The notes beneath the pieces were generated by a model. It did not search any database, was not told where the DNA came from, and saw only the letters and a program-made list of their open reading frames with translations. The translations under genes and the position numbers were made by a program. A stretch of 64,000 bases of DNA from Mycobacterium sp. E2479 (GTDB lineage Bacteria; Actinomycetota; Actinomycetes; Mycobacteriales; Mycobacteriaceae): the NCBI RefSeq assembly GCF_001667925.1, contig NZ_LZJR01000135.1:1-64000 (forward strand), given 5' to 3'. Numbering within the stretch: the first letter of the stretch is position 1; each line of letters opens with the position of its first letter. Shown here piece after piece: positions 24,909 to 33,882 of this stretch.

Positions 24909-27323
24909 GTGAGCCTAGTAACCCGAACCCCCGCGCCCTCACGATCTCCGCTCTCGGGCGACGAACTAGCCCTCATCGACAAGTACTGGCGCGCGGCCAA
25001 TTATTTGTCGGTCGGGCAGATCTACCTGCTGGACAACCCGCTGTTGCACGAGCCGTTGTCGACCGACCACATCAAACCGCGGTTGCTGGGGCATTGGGGC
25101 ACCACGCCCGGGCTCAACCTCGTCTATGCGCACCTCAACCGGATCATCCGCAACCGCGACGCTGACGTCATCTACGTGACCGGGCCGGGTCACGGCGGGC
25201 CCGGGCTGGTCGCCAACGCATACCTGGAAGGCACTTACAGCGAGGTGTACACCGGCATCGAGGAGGACACCGAAGGGCTGCGCAAGCTGTTCCGGCAGTT
25301 CTCCTTTCCCGGCGGGATCCCCAGTCACGTGGCGGCCCAGACGCCGGGATCCATCCACGAGGGCGGCGAGCTCGGCTACGCGCTGGTGCACGCCTACGGC
25401 GCGGCCCTGGATAATCCGTACCTGGTGGTGGCCTGTGTCGTCGGTGACGGCGAGGCCGAAACCGGGCCGCTGGCCGCCAGCTGGCATTCCAACAAGTTCC
25501 TCAACCCGGTGACCGACGGCGCCGTGCTGCCCATTCTGGCGCTCAACGGCTACAAGATCGCCAACCCGACGGTGCTCGCCCGCATCCCGCACGACGAGTT
25601 GGAATCGCTGCTGCGCGGTTACGGCTACCGGCCGATCACCGTCGCCGCGCAGCAGGAACAGGACCCGGCCGACGTGCACCAGCAATTGGCCGCCGCACTC
25701 GACGACGCCTTCGACGACATCGCGGCGATCCAGTCGGCGGCCCGTGGCGGCGGTCCAGTCGAACGACCGGTGTGGCCGATGATCGTGCTGCGCACGCCCA
25801 AAGGCTGGACCGGGCCCAAAGTGGTGGACGGCAAGAAGGTCGAGGGCACCTGGCGTTCGCATCAGGTGCCGCTGTCCCAGACGCACGACAACCCCGAGCA
25901 CCGCGCCCAGCTCGAGGAATGGCTGCGCAGCTATACACCGGATCAGCTTTTCGACGAAAACGGCAGGCTGCGCGACGAATTGCGGGCGCTGGCACCCACC
26001 GGCGATCGCCGGATGAGCGCCAACCCGCACGCCAACGGCGGGCTGTTGCTGCACGATCTGGACCTGCCGGACTTCCGCGATTACGCTGTCGCCGTCGACC
26101 GGCCGGCGGCCGCCACGCACGAAGCCACCCGAGTGCTCGGGGCGTTCCTGCGCGACGTGATCGCCCGCAACCGGGATCGCTTCCGGCTGATGGGGCCCGA
26201 CGAGACGGCCTCCAATCGGCTCGACGCCGTCTACGGATCGACCGACAAGGTGTGGCTCTCAGAGGTCGAGCCCGACGACGAGCACCTGGCCCCGGACGGC
26301 CGCGTGATGGAGGTGCTCTCCGAGCACCTGTGCCAGGGCTGGCTGGAGGGCTACCTGCTTACCGGGCGGCACGGGCTGTTCAACTGCTACGAGGCGTTCG
26401 TGCACATCGTCGACTCGATGCTGAACCAGCACGCGAAATGGCTCGCCACCAGCCGGGAATTGCCGTGGCGTCGCCCGATCGCGTCGCTCAACTACCTGCT
26501 GAGCTCGCACGTCTGGCGCCAGGATCACAACGGCGCCTCCCACCAGGACCCGGGCTTCATCGACCTCGTCGCCAACAAGAGGCCGGAGCTGACGCGGGTC
26601 TACCTGCCGCCGGACGGCAACACGCTGCTATCGGTGGCCGATCACTGCCTGCGGAGCCGCGATTACATCAACGTCATCGTCGCCGGCAAGCAGCCCGCGC
26701 TGGCTTACCTCGGCATCGACGACGCCATCGCTCACTGCACCCGCGGCCTGGGCATCTGGCCCTGGGCGAGTACGGCCACCGACGAACCCGACGTGGTGCT
26801 GGCTTGCGCCGGCGACATCCCGACCTTGGAAACGCTGGCCGCCGCCGATATCCTGCGCTCCGAACTGCCCGAGCTGGGCGTCCGGGTGATCAACGTGGTC
26901 GATTTGATGCGGCTGCAGCCCGCTTCCGAGCACCCGCACGGCTTGCCGGACCGCGAGTTCGACGCGCTGTTCACCCGCGACAAGCCGGTCATCTTCGCCT
27001 ACCACGGCTATCCCTGGCTGATTCACCGGCTCACCTACAGCCGCACCAACCACGCCCACCTGCATGTGCGCGGGTTCAAGGAACGCGGCACCACGACTAC
27101 CCCCTTTGACATGGTGATGCTCAACGATTTGGACCGCTTCCACCTGGTCATGGACGTCATCGACCGGGTGGATGGGCTGACCAGTCGCGCCGCCATGCTG
27201 CGTCAGCGCATGGTCGATGCCCGCCTCGCTGCTCGGATGTACACCCGCGAGCACGGCGAGGACGACCCGCGGATCGCCGGCTGGACCTGGGAGTCGAGCG
27301 AGCAGAACGAACGCAGTGAGTGA
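24909..27323 (+). CDS. xfp: Xylulose-5-phosphate/fructose-6-phosphate phosphoketolase
   Basis: The 804-residue TPP enzyme cleaves xylulose 5-phosphate (and often fructose 6-phosphate) with phosphate to acetyl phosphate plus a shorter sugar phosphate. It shows YVTGPGHGGPG, the QTPGSIHEGGELGYAL block and the TPP/Mg motif GDGEAETG (179-186). C-terminal SHVWRQDHNGASHQDPGF and the family-specific HAHLHVRGFKERGTTTTPFDM are also present. It starts at GTG, 44 bp after the SDR stop. It is not part of the M. tuberculosis order at this site. Acetate kinase or phosphotransacetylase would be needed to use acetyl phosphate; neither is in the window. Confidence 0.96.
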   Translation: MSLVTRTPAPSRSPLSGDELALIDKYWRAANYLSVGQIYLLDNPLLHEPLSTDHIKPRLLGHWGTTPGLNLVYAHLNRIIRNRDADVIYVTGPGHGGPGLVANAYLEGTYSEVYTGIEEDTEGLRKLFRQFSFPGGIPSHVAAQTPGSIHEGGELGYALVHAYGAALDNPYLVVACVVGDGEAETGPLAASWHSNKFLNPVTDGAVLPILALNGYKIANPTVLARIPHDELESLLRGYGYRPITVAAQQEQDPADVHQQLAAALDDAFDDIAAIQSAARGGGPVERPVWPMIVLRTPKGWTGPKVVDGKKVEGTWRSHQVPLSQTHDNPEHRAQLEEWLRSYTPDQLFDENGRLRDELRALAPTGDRRMSANPHANGGLLLHDLDLPDFRDYAVAVDRPAAATHEATRVLGAFLRDVIARNRDRFRLMGPDETASNRLDAVYGSTDKVWLSEVEPDDEHLAPDGRVMEVLSEHLCQGWLEGYLLTGRHGLFNCYEAFVHIVDSMLNQHAKWLATSRELPWRRPIASLNYLLSSHVWRQDHNGASHQDPGFIDLVANKRPELTRVYLPPDGNTLLSVADHCLRSRDYINVIVAGKQPALAYLGIDDAIAHCTRGLGIWPWASTATDEPDVVLACAGDIPTLETLAAADILRSELPELGVRVINVVDLMRLQPASEHPHGLPDREFDALFTRDKPVIFAYHGYPWLIHRLTYSRTNHAHLHVRGFKERGTTTTPFDMVMLNDLDRFHLVMDVIDRVDGLTSRAAMLRQRMVDARLAARMYTREHGEDDPRIAGWTWESSEQNERSE

Positions 27324-27343
27324 TGGGAGCGAGACGACCCATC
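27322..27343 (+). terminator. Possible hairpin at the xfp stop codon
   Basis: GATGGG (27322-27327) and CCCATC (27338-27343) can pair around a 10-nt loop beginning in the stop codon. There is no T-run. Weak support. Confidence 0.25.
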
Positions 27344-27368
27344 GGACCTGGACGGCTGAGTGATATGA

Positions 27369-27431
27369 CGCCGAGATTGCCGTGACGGTTGTTCTTCGGG
27401 GCCGATCGCGACCATGATGGCAATCTCGGCG
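27369..27431. repeat. Palindromic intergenic element, copy B (perfect 13-bp arms)
   Basis: CGCCGAGATTGCC (27369-27381) and GGCAATCTCGGCG (27419-27431) are perfect inverted repeats separated by 37 nt. The left arm is identical to copy A at 9925, and the spacer has almost the same length and shares GACCATG. It lies between xfp and the CPBP protease gene. Confidence 0.75.
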
Positions 27432-27468
27432 AACTGTCGGCCCCGTCCGGCGCCGCTAAACTGGTCGG

Positions 27469-28230
27469 ATGCGTGACGCCACCGGGACGGTTGACATTCA
27501 CCCCGCGGTGTCCCAGCCTTTGACGCTGCACCGGTTTCGGATCCACCTCGACATCGCCGTCGTCGTCGTAGTGCTCGTGTTGACCAACCTGATCGCGCAC
27601 TTCACCACCCCGTGGGCGAGCATCGCCACCGTCCCGGCCGCCGCGGTCGGGTTGGTCATCTTGATGCGCTGGCGGGGATTGGGCTGGGCGGACCTCGGCT
27701 TGGGGCGCGAGCACTGGAAGCCTGGCGTCGGTTACGCGCTGGCCGCCGTGGCTCTCGTGGCGTCGGTGATCGCACTGGGAGTGCTGCTGCCCGCGACGCG
27801 GCCCATGTTCATGAACAACCGCTACGCAACGATCTCCGGGGCGATGATCGCCTCGATGGTCGTCATCCCACTGCAGACCGTGATTCCCGAGGAACTGGCT
27901 TTTCGGGGCGTTCTGCACGGCGCGCTCAACCGGGCCTGGGGATTTCGCGGCGTCGCACTGGCGGGTTCGCTGTTGTTCGGGCTGTGGCACGTCGCGACGT
28001 CGTTCGGGCTGACCAGCAGCAACGTGGGTTTCACCCGGCTGTTCGGCGGCGGGCTGGTGGGCATGATGGTCGGGGTGACCGGGGCGGTGCTGGCGACCGG
28101 GGCCGCTGGGTTCGTCTTCAGCTGGCTGCGCCGACGCAGCGGCAGCCTGATCGCGCCCATCGCTTTGCACTGGTCGTTGAACGGGCTCGGCGCACTGGCC
28201 GCCGCGCTGGTGTGGCACCTGTCCACCTGA
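27469..28230 (+). CDS. CPBP (CAAX-like) intramembrane metalloprotease (Rv1863c-like)
   Basis: The 253-residue integral membrane protein has about seven helices. The Abi/CPBP motifs are present: E141-E142-L-A-F-R146 (EExxxR), F170-G-L-W-H174 (FxxxH) and a third motif ALHWSLNGL near the C-terminus. Proteins of this family cleave membrane substrates or act in bacteriocin immunity; the substrate here is unknown. It starts with ATG after the palindromic element and is convergent with adhA across a 6-bp gap. Confidence 0.88.
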   Translation: MRDATGTVDIHPAVSQPLTLHRFRIHLDIAVVVVVLVLTNLIAHFTTPWASIATVPAAAVGLVILMRWRGLGWADLGLGREHWKPGVGYALAAVALVASVIALGVLLPATRPMFMNNRYATISGAMIASMVVIPLQTVIPEELAFRGVLHGALNRAWGFRGVALAGSLLFGLWHVATSFGLTSSNVGFTRLFGGGLVGMMVGVTGAVLATGAAGFVFSWLRRRSGSLIAPIALHWSLNGLGALAAALVWHLST

Positions 28231-28236
28231 CGCCGA

Positions 28237-29262
28237 TCAGACCAGCAGGACCGCCGCACCGGCGATACGGCCGGCGCTCAGATCCGCCAGCGCCCGATCC
28301 GCTTGTCCGAGTGGGTATTCCGGCGTCGTCACTTCGATGTGGTGATTTCCCGCGAAGTCGAGGAAGGCCCGCGCATCCGCCCGCGTATTAGACGTGACCG
28401 ATCGGACCTGGCGTTCCTGGAACAGGTGACGCTGGTAATTCAGGGCCGGGATGTCGGATAGGTGGATCCCGGCAATCGCCAGGGTGCCGCCGCGATCCAG
28501 CGCTTCCATTGCGGGCAGCACCAGATCACCCACCGGAGCAAACAAGATCGCGGCATCCAGCGGCACCGGCGGCGGATCCGCGGCTCCTTGTGCCGACGCC
28601 GCCCCGAGCTTCGATGCCAGTTGTTGCGCCCGGGATCCGCGGGTCATCACGTGCACCTCGGCGCCTTGCGCCAGCGCGACCTGCGCGGTGATGTGGGCGC
28701 TGCCACCGAAGCCGTAGAGGCCCAGCCGCCCGCCGGGCGGCAGCTGGGCACGCAGCAGCGAGCGATAGCCGATGATGCCCGCGCACAACAACGGCGCCAA
28801 CTCGGTGTCGCTGTAGCCGCTCGGTAGTGGGTGCGCGAAAGCGGCTGGGACAGTGGTGAATTCGGCATAGCCGCCGTCGGCGTCCCAGCCGGTGTAACGG
28901 GATTCGGGGCAGAGGTTCTCGTCGCCACGACGGCAGTATTTGCACACGCCGCAGGTGTGGCGCAGCCAGGCGATGCCCACCCGGTCCCCGACCCGGAATT
29001 CGCCACCGGCCTCGGGACCCACTTCGATGACCTCACCGACCACTTCATGGCCGGGGGTGACCCGGTCGCGGTGCACGGGCAGGTCGCCTTCGGTGACGTG
29101 CAGGTCGGTGCGGCAGACCCCGCACGCGCGCACGGCCACCAGTAGTTCGGACGGTCCGGGGCGTGGCACCTCGGTAGTGACCTGCTCCAGCGGGCCGGTG
29201 TTCATCGGCCCCGGCCGGCGCACGCGCCAGGCGCGCATGGCCGTGGTGTTCGGCGGAACCAT
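28237..29262 (-). CDS. adhA: Zinc-dependent alcohol dehydrogenase AdhA
   Basis: The 341-residue medium-chain dehydrogenase has zinc ligands in CGVCRTD (C50), GHE (H72) and a later Cys in LLCAGIIG. The four structural-zinc cysteines are C104, C107, C110 and C118. Cofactor binds at GLYGFGGSAH. It interconverts alcohols and aldehydes with NAD(P)H. The ATG at 29262 is chosen, while a TTG one codon earlier and an ATG at 29238 are alternatives. Position beside the small membrane protein and apa matches M. tuberculosis adhA (Rv1862). Confidence 0.92.
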   Translation of the reverse strand: MVPPNTTAMRAWRVRRPGPMNTGPLEQVTTEVPRPGPSELLVAVRACGVCRTDLHVTEGDLPVHRDRVTPGHEVVGEVIEVGPEAGGEFRVGDRVGIAWLRHTCGVCKYCRRGDENLCPESRYTGWDADGGYAEFTTVPAAFAHPLPSGYSDTELAPLLCAGIIGYRSLLRAQLPPGGRLGLYGFGGSAHITAQVALAQGAEVHVMTRGSRAQQLASKLGAASAQGAADPPPVPLDAAILFAPVGDLVLPAMEALDRGGTLAIAGIHLSDIPALNYQRHLFQERQVRSVTSNTRADARAFLDFAGNHHIEVTTPEYPLGQADRALADLSAGRIAGAAVLLV

Positions 29263-29309
29263 CAATCCATCATGCCGCTAACCACCACGGCCGCAACGGG
29301 TTATCCCGA

Positions 29310-29609
29310 TTACGTCTTGCGCACCATGCCGACAACCCAGAGCAGGAGCAGGGCGCCGAGCAGCGCCGTGAAGAACGTGAAGATGATGCCGCCGCCAGCG
29401 GTGTTGACGAAGAAGCTCAGGATGAAGCCACCGATCAGGGCGCCCACGATGCCGATAACGATGTCCATCACGATGCCGGCTCCGCTGCCCCTAATGATCC
29501 TGCTGGCAAGCGCTCCCGCGAGCCCGCCGATGATGATGTAACCGATCCAGCCGACGCTGGTCAAAGTGCTGGAGCGGGCAAGAAATTCGGTAGCTGCCAA
29601 GGCCGTCAT
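29310..29609 (-). CDS. Small GlsB/YeaQ/YmgE-type membrane protein (Rv1861-like)
   Basis: The 99-residue protein has three hydrophobic segments with the family motif GWIGYIIIGGLAGALASRIIRG and the glycine-rich GIVMDIVIGIVGALIGGF. It belongs to the transglycosylase-associated (stress-related) small membrane family; the role is unknown. AGGAG lies 6 nt before the ATG. It sits between apa and adhA on the minus strand. Confidence 0.92.
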   Translation of the reverse strand: MTALAATEFLARSSTLTSVGWIGYIIIGGLAGALASRIIRGSGAGIVMDIVIGIVGALIGGFILSFFVNTAGGGIIFTFFTALLGALLLLWVVGMVRKT

Positions 29610-29746
29610 GAAAGTCTCCTTGCAATCGCTGGCAAAGCCCGGCTGTTTGCTGGGCGGTTATTTCGGTATACCCGGTCTGGGTCACGAAATGGGTGCCGAA
29701 TTGGAGACTTTTGGCCACCCGGTTTCGGGTCGGCCGGACCGCGCTA

Positions 29747-30883
29747 TCAGGCCGAAAGGGTCTGCTGCGGTGTCGGTGTGGGGGTCGGGCTGACCTCGGA
29801 GGCCGGCGCGCCACCGGGAACCGGCGCGGGCGCTCCCGGCGCCGCCGGTGCCGCGGGCGCTCCCGGTGCCGGGGGTGCTCCGGGCGCCGGGGCTGCGGGT
29901 GCCGCAGGTGGTGCGGGCGCTCCCGGTGCCGGGGGTGCTCCCGGTGCGGGTGCCCCGGGTGCCGCGGGTGTGCCGGGTGCCGGTGCCGCGGGTGCCGGCG
30001 CCGCGGGGCCTCCCGGACCGCCTGCAGGCGGTGTCCACGCCTGAATCGACTCGGTCAGCGCCTTCGCCGCGCCCCTGTCTACCGGGTCGTTCGAGGTTCC
30101 GAGCCACACCACGAACCAGCGTTGCGCGGTCCCGCCGTTAGCCGAACCGATGACGCCCGTCCAGATCTGTCCATTTGGCTTGGACGCATCGCTGAACTTG
30201 ACTTCGTAGTACGACGCGCTGCCGGTGCTCCCATTGCTTCCGTTGAGCGGGGTGGCGTCCTGGTTGATCCGGGTGCCCGGATAGGGCATGAAGAACTCGC
30301 CCATGTCCGACCCCAGCCGCACCGCGGCCTTGGCATTGTTGGCTTCCGCGCTGGCGTAGAGCTTTTGGTCCAGGCGGCCCATCACGATGCGAGTGTCATT
30401 GGCGACCGCCGGTGGCTGGTCTGGCGCAGGCGGGGGGCCGGTGACTTTGCTCAGCAGCGCTGAGCCGTAGTCGAGGTGCGACGCGTCCGACTCCACCCAG
30501 CCGCCGGGCAGGACGTAACTAAATCCCCCGACCGCGTTGGTGATCCGCCCGGCGTTCGGGTCAACGGGCGGTGGCGGTGGTGCATTCGGGTCGGCGGGCG
30601 GCGGCGGTGCCCCGTTGGGATTGAGCGGTGGCGGCGGGACCGCGTTGGGATCGCCTGGCGCCGGTTGCCCATTCGGCGCCTGGCCGGCCGGCGGTGCGTT
30701 GGTCGCCGGCGCGCCCGGCGGGGCCGCGGCCGTGCTCGGCGGCACTGGCGTCGGCACCTCGGGATCGGCGCTGGAAGTCGCCGGCAACGCGATGGCGACC
30801 GCACTGGCACCGGTCACCGTGGTGATCGCCAGCGTCGTCCACAGTCCTTTGCGACGGGTCGAAGTCGGATCCACCTGTTCCAT
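29747..30883 (-). CDS. apa: Alanine/proline-rich secreted mannoprotein Apa (fibronectin attachment protein)
   Basis: The 378-residue secreted protein has a signal peptide cleaved after SSA (A39) before DPEV. A proline/alanine/threonine-rich N-terminal segment follows, then a globular fibronectin-attachment domain (about 112-290) and a long PA-rich tail. M. tuberculosis Apa is 325 residues and is O-mannosylated on threonines in the proline-rich parts. Here the C-terminal tail (about 295-360) is expanded, with repeated PAPGAP/PAAPGAP units. Apa is an adhesin and major culture-filtrate antigen. The upstream 134-bp gap to modC shows no further gene. Confidence 0.95.
   Translation of the reverse strand: MEQVDPTSTRRKGLWTTLAITTVTGASAVAIALPATSSADPEVPTPVPPSTAAAPPGAPATNAPPAGQAPNGQPAPGDPNAVPPPPLNPNGAPPPPADPNAPPPPPVDPNAGRITNAVGGFSYVLPGGWVESDASHLDYGSALLSKVTGPPPAPDQPPAVANDTRIVMGRLDQKLYASAEANNAKAAVRLGSDMGEFFMPYPGTRINQDATPLNGSNGSTGSASYYEVKFSDASKPNGQIWTGVIGSANGGTAQRWFVVWLGTSNDPVDRGAAKALTESIQAWTPPAGGPGGPAAPAPAAPAPGTPAAPGAPAPGAPPAPGAPAPPAAPAAPAPGAPPAPGAPAAPAAPGAPAPVPGGAPASEVSPTPTPTPQQTLSA
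29800..30025. repeat. Degenerate GC-rich short repeats encoding the Apa tail
   Basis: The stretch is built from units such as GCTCCCGGTGCCGGGGGTGC and GGTGCCGCGGGTGC, encoding PAPGAP and PAAPGAP. These repeats are prone to slippage, and the tail length probably varies between strains. Confidence 0.75.
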
Positions 30884-31017
30884 GGCGACGAACCTACCGT
30901 GTTACCGCTGTGACGCAAGGATGTATTGCGGCAAATGCTATGCGGATTTACCGATGTTGCCGATGTGCAATCCCACATGCGATCCCACCAGGTTCCTGAC
31001 GCTGTGCGCCGAACGTC

Positions 31018-32121
31018 TCAGCGCGCGGTGGGATGCAGTGACACCTCATGGGCCTTGACCGAGAACCACACTCGGTCCCCGGGCACCAGTTGCAGCTCCG
31101 AAGCGGCGTCGACCGTGATCTCCGCGGCGAGGCCGGGCGCACCGTCGGCTTGCTGGGCGCCACGCACCCACACCTCCGGCCCGCGGACATCCATCTCGGC
31201 CACGATGATCTCAACGGTGTTGCGGGGGCTCCCGTGCGGGCGATCGCGATAGACGGCCACGGCCGTCGGCGGGAACACCGCGATCGCCCGCTGCTGCGGC
31301 GAGAACGGTTCCCCGTTCTCTGCAGCGGCGGCATACCAGCGGTCGCCGGCGTCCCCGCGCAGCGAGCCGTCACGGTCGACGGTTCCATTCACCAGGTTGA
31401 TGCCGGCGATGCGGGCCGCGAAATGACTGCGCGGCGTGCTGAGAACCTCCGGGACCGGGCCGATTTCGGCGATCTTGCCGGACTCCAGCACCAGGACGCG
31501 ATCGGCCAGGGTAAACACGTCCAGCAGGTCATGGGTTACCAGGATCGCCGCACACCCGATGCGGGTGATGACGTTGCGCAACAGCGCCCGGATCGCGGCG
31601 GCCGCGGCGACGTCGAGGCCGGCCAGCGGTTCATCGAGCAGCAACACGTCGGGTTCGGCGGCCAGCGCCCGGGCGATCGCGACCCGCTGGGCCTGTCCGC
31701 CGGACAGCTGTCGCGGTTTCCGGTCGGCGAAGCGTTCGGCATCCACCTCTCGGAGCCAGCGCAGCGCCGTCGCCCTGCGAGCGGCGCGAGCCGGGCGTGA
31801 CCTCGCGCGCCGGCTGTGCGGCCCGAAGGCGACATTGGCGGCGACGCTCATGTGCGGGAACAGCAACGGGTCTTGCAGCAGCAGCCCGACCCGCCGATCG
31901 TGTGTCGCCACGTCGATTCCGGCAGCGGTGTCCGTCAGGGCCCGGTCCCCCAGCCGCACCACCCCGTCATCGGGACGAAGCAGCCCCGCGATGACGTGCA
32001 GCAAGGTCGATTTGCCCGCACCATTGGGTCCGAGCACGGCGAGCACCTCGCCCGCCGCCACGCAGAACTCCACGTCCACGTCGCGGTCCGCGACGACCGC
32101 GCGCAGCTGCAACTCGCTCAT
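31018..32121 (-). CDS. modC: Molybdate ABC transporter ATP-binding protein ModC
   Basis: The 367-residue ABC ATPase has Walker A GPNGAGKST (31-39), Q-loop Q83, signature LSGGQ (139-143), Walker B LLLDEP (160-165) and H197. Residues from about 300 form the molybdate-binding MOP/TOBE domain typical of ModC. The ATG at 32121 is 3 bp after the modB stop; the open frame continues upstream only as out-of-frame modB sequence. The order modA-modB-modC is complete, so molybdate import for molybdoenzymes is intact. Confidence 0.95.
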   Translation of the reverse strand: MSELQLRAVVADRDVDVEFCVAAGEVLAVLGPNGAGKSTLLHVIAGLLRPDDGVVRLGDRALTDTAAGIDVATHDRRVGLLLQDPLLFPHMSVAANVAFGPHSRRARSRPARAARRATALRWLREVDAERFADRKPRQLSGGQAQRVAIARALAAEPDVLLLDEPLAGLDVAAAAAIRALLRNVITRIGCAAILVTHDLLDVFTLADRVLVLESGKIAEIGPVPEVLSTPRSHFAARIAGINLVNGTVDRDGSLRGDAGDRWYAAAAENGEPFSPQQRAIAVFPPTAVAVYRDRPHGSPRNTVEIIVAEMDVRGPEVWVRGAQQADGAPGLAAEITVDAASELQLVPGDRVWFSVKAHEVSLHPTAR

Positions 32122-32123
32122 CG

Positions 32124-32918
32124 TCACCCCGTTACGGCTCCGGTCAGTCGGCGGCTGCCCAGGCCCAACACCACCAGGGCGGCCGCCACCACCAGCAGGA
32201 TCGACAGCGCCACCGCGGCATTGGCGTCGGTCACACGTTGCAGGTAGATCTCCAGCGGCAGCGTGCGGGTCACCCCCTGTCGAGATCCGGCGAACGTCAG
32301 CGTCGCGCCGAATTCGCCCAGCGAGCGGGCAAAGGCCAGCACCGCGCCGGACAGCAGGCCCGGCAACAGCAGGGGCAGCGTGACGCGCCACCAGACGACG
32401 CTCGGCCGCGCCCCCAGCGTCGCTGCCACCACCTCGAAATCGGCGCCCGCAGTGCGCGCGGCCCCCTCCAAAGAGATCACCAGGAACGGCAACGAGACGA
32501 AGGTCTGGGCGAGCACCACGGCGGTGGTGCTGAACGCGATGCTGACACGGGCGGCTTCCAGGTATTGCCCGAGCAAACCGAGCCGACCGAACGCGTACAG
32601 CAGCGCGATTCCGCCCACCACCGGCGGCAACACCAGGGGCAGCAGAATCAGCGGCCGAAGCAGCCGGATCAGGCGCAGCGTGCTGCGGGCCAGCACCAGC
32701 GCCATCGGCACCCCCAGCGCCACGCACAGCACCGTGCTGGCGGCGGCGGTCTTCAGGCTCAGCGATAACGCGGTCCTCGACGAAGAGCTGGTGATCAGCG
32801 ACCAGAAATGCGGCCAGTCGACCTTGACCGCGATGGCCAGCAACGGCAGCACCACGAAGACGACCCCCACCGCCGCGGGGACATAGACCCAGCGGGGCGG
32901 ATCCGACGGGCGGTGCAC
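32124..32918 (-). CDS. modB: Molybdate ABC transporter permease ModB
   Basis: The 264-residue permease has about six membrane helices and the EAA-loop motif LEGAARTAGADFEVVAATLGARPS that contacts ModC. The start is GTG, 8 bp after the modA stop, and the stop is 2 bp before modC, so translation is coupled. Length equals that of Rv1858. Confidence 0.95.
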   Translation of the reverse strand: MHRPSDPPRWVYVPAAVGVVFVVLPLLAIAVKVDWPHFWSLITSSSSRTALSLSLKTAAASTVLCVALGVPMALVLARSTLRLIRLLRPLILLPLVLPPVVGGIALLYAFGRLGLLGQYLEAARVSIAFSTTAVVLAQTFVSLPFLVISLEGAARTAGADFEVVAATLGARPSVVWWRVTLPLLLPGLLSGAVLAFARSLGEFGATLTFAGSRQGVTRTLPLEIYLQRVTDANAAVALSILLVVAAALVVLGLGSRRLTGAVTG

Positions 32919-32926
32919 CCGTGGCC

Positions 32927-33703
32927 TCAGGGCTTCGCGAAGCCGGCCTGGGCCAGGATCTGCTGCCCGGCCGGTGCGGTCACCAGGTCGACGAACTTGT
33001 GCGCTTGCTCGGCCAGCGGCGCCTTGTTCAGGACCGCGATGGGATAGACGTTCACGGCGCTGACGGATTCCGGGAAGTTCACGGTCGCGACCTTATTGCC
33101 GGCGGACTTGGCGTCGGTGACGTAGACCAGCGCGGCGTCGGCCTGGCGGCTGGTGACCTTGTTGAGGGCATCCGTCACGCTGGGTTCCTCACTGACCGGG
33201 TCGAGATGCACCCGGGTGCTGTCTTCGAGGCGCTGGGTCGCCGCCCCGCACGGCACCGGTTGCTGGCAGATGACCACGCTGAGGCCTGGTTTCGCCAGAT
33301 CGGCGAAGGAATTGATTCTCTTCGGGTTGCCCGGCGCGGTGACAATGACCAAGGTGTTCGATGCGAAGTTCGTGGGGTTGCCGTTCAGCAAGCCGGCCTT
33401 ACTGACCTTGTCCATCTGGGCGGTGTCGGCCGAGGCGAACACGTCGGCAATAGCTCCCTGCGTCAACTGAGTGGCCAAGTCGGAGGAACCGGCGAATTCG
33501 AAGTCGACGCCGATGCCCGGATTTTGATTCTTGAATTGCTCGCTGATCTGGGTGAACGCCGGCTTGAGCGACGCCGCGGCGAATACCATAACCGTGCCGG
33601 ATACCGGGGAGGTCTGCGACGAGGGCGATTTCGGACTACACCCGATCAGTCCCGCCGCCAGCACCGTCGAAACCACAGCGGCCAGGGACGCGATCCGACG
33701 CAT
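32927..33703 (-). CDS. modA: Molybdate-binding lipoprotein ModA
   Basis: The 258-residue protein has a lipoprotein signal with lipobox LIGC (C22) and the type II binding-protein fold: VMVFAAASLKPAF, FEFAGSSDLATQL, GNPKRINSFADLA and SAVNVYPIAVLN. It captures molybdate or tungstate outside the membrane for ModBC. It is the first gene of modABC. The 179-bp region upstream, shared with the divergent SDR gene, has no clear molybdate-box that I can identify. Confidence 0.95.
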   Translation of the reverse strand: MRRIASLAAVVSTVLAAGLIGCSPKSPSSQTSPVSGTVMVFAAASLKPAFTQISEQFKNQNPGIGVDFEFAGSSDLATQLTQGAIADVFASADTAQMDKVSKAGLLNGNPTNFASNTLVIVTAPGNPKRINSFADLAKPGLSVVICQQPVPCGAATQRLEDSTRVHLDPVSEEPSVTDALNKVTSRQADAALVYVTDAKSAGNKVATVNFPESVSAVNVYPIAVLNKAPLAEQAHKFVDLVTAPAGQQILAQAGFAKP

Positions 33704-33826
33704 GGAAGAACCCTAGCCCGCCGATAATGCGGTGCGCTCGCTGGTGGAATCGCCGCAAGAAAGTAGCGGCCAAATAGTTACGCAAATGATCCGCGCGTCG
33801 CGTGCCTGTAAGTTTCGCCGACTAGC

Positions 33827-33838
33827 TACTGTCCAGTA
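33827..33838. promoter_or_regulatory. Short dyad TACTG-TC-CAGTA upstream of the atypical SDR gene
   Basis: Perfect 5-bp arms lie about 45 bp before the SDR start. The dimension fits a TetR-type operator; no regulator gene is adjacent, so the reader is unknown. Confidence 0.3.
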
Positions 33839-33882
33839 ACATATCTGAGACCGATGCCATAACGTGTGAACACGAGGAGGTC

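Noticed and set aside
29800..30025. Short repeats in apa as a CRISPR array
   Set aside because: Units are short, degenerate, in frame and without unique spacers; they encode PA-rich protein.
32122..32727. Upstream extension of modC through modB
   Set aside because: The extension is out-of-frame modB sequence; ModC family starts at MSELQLR.
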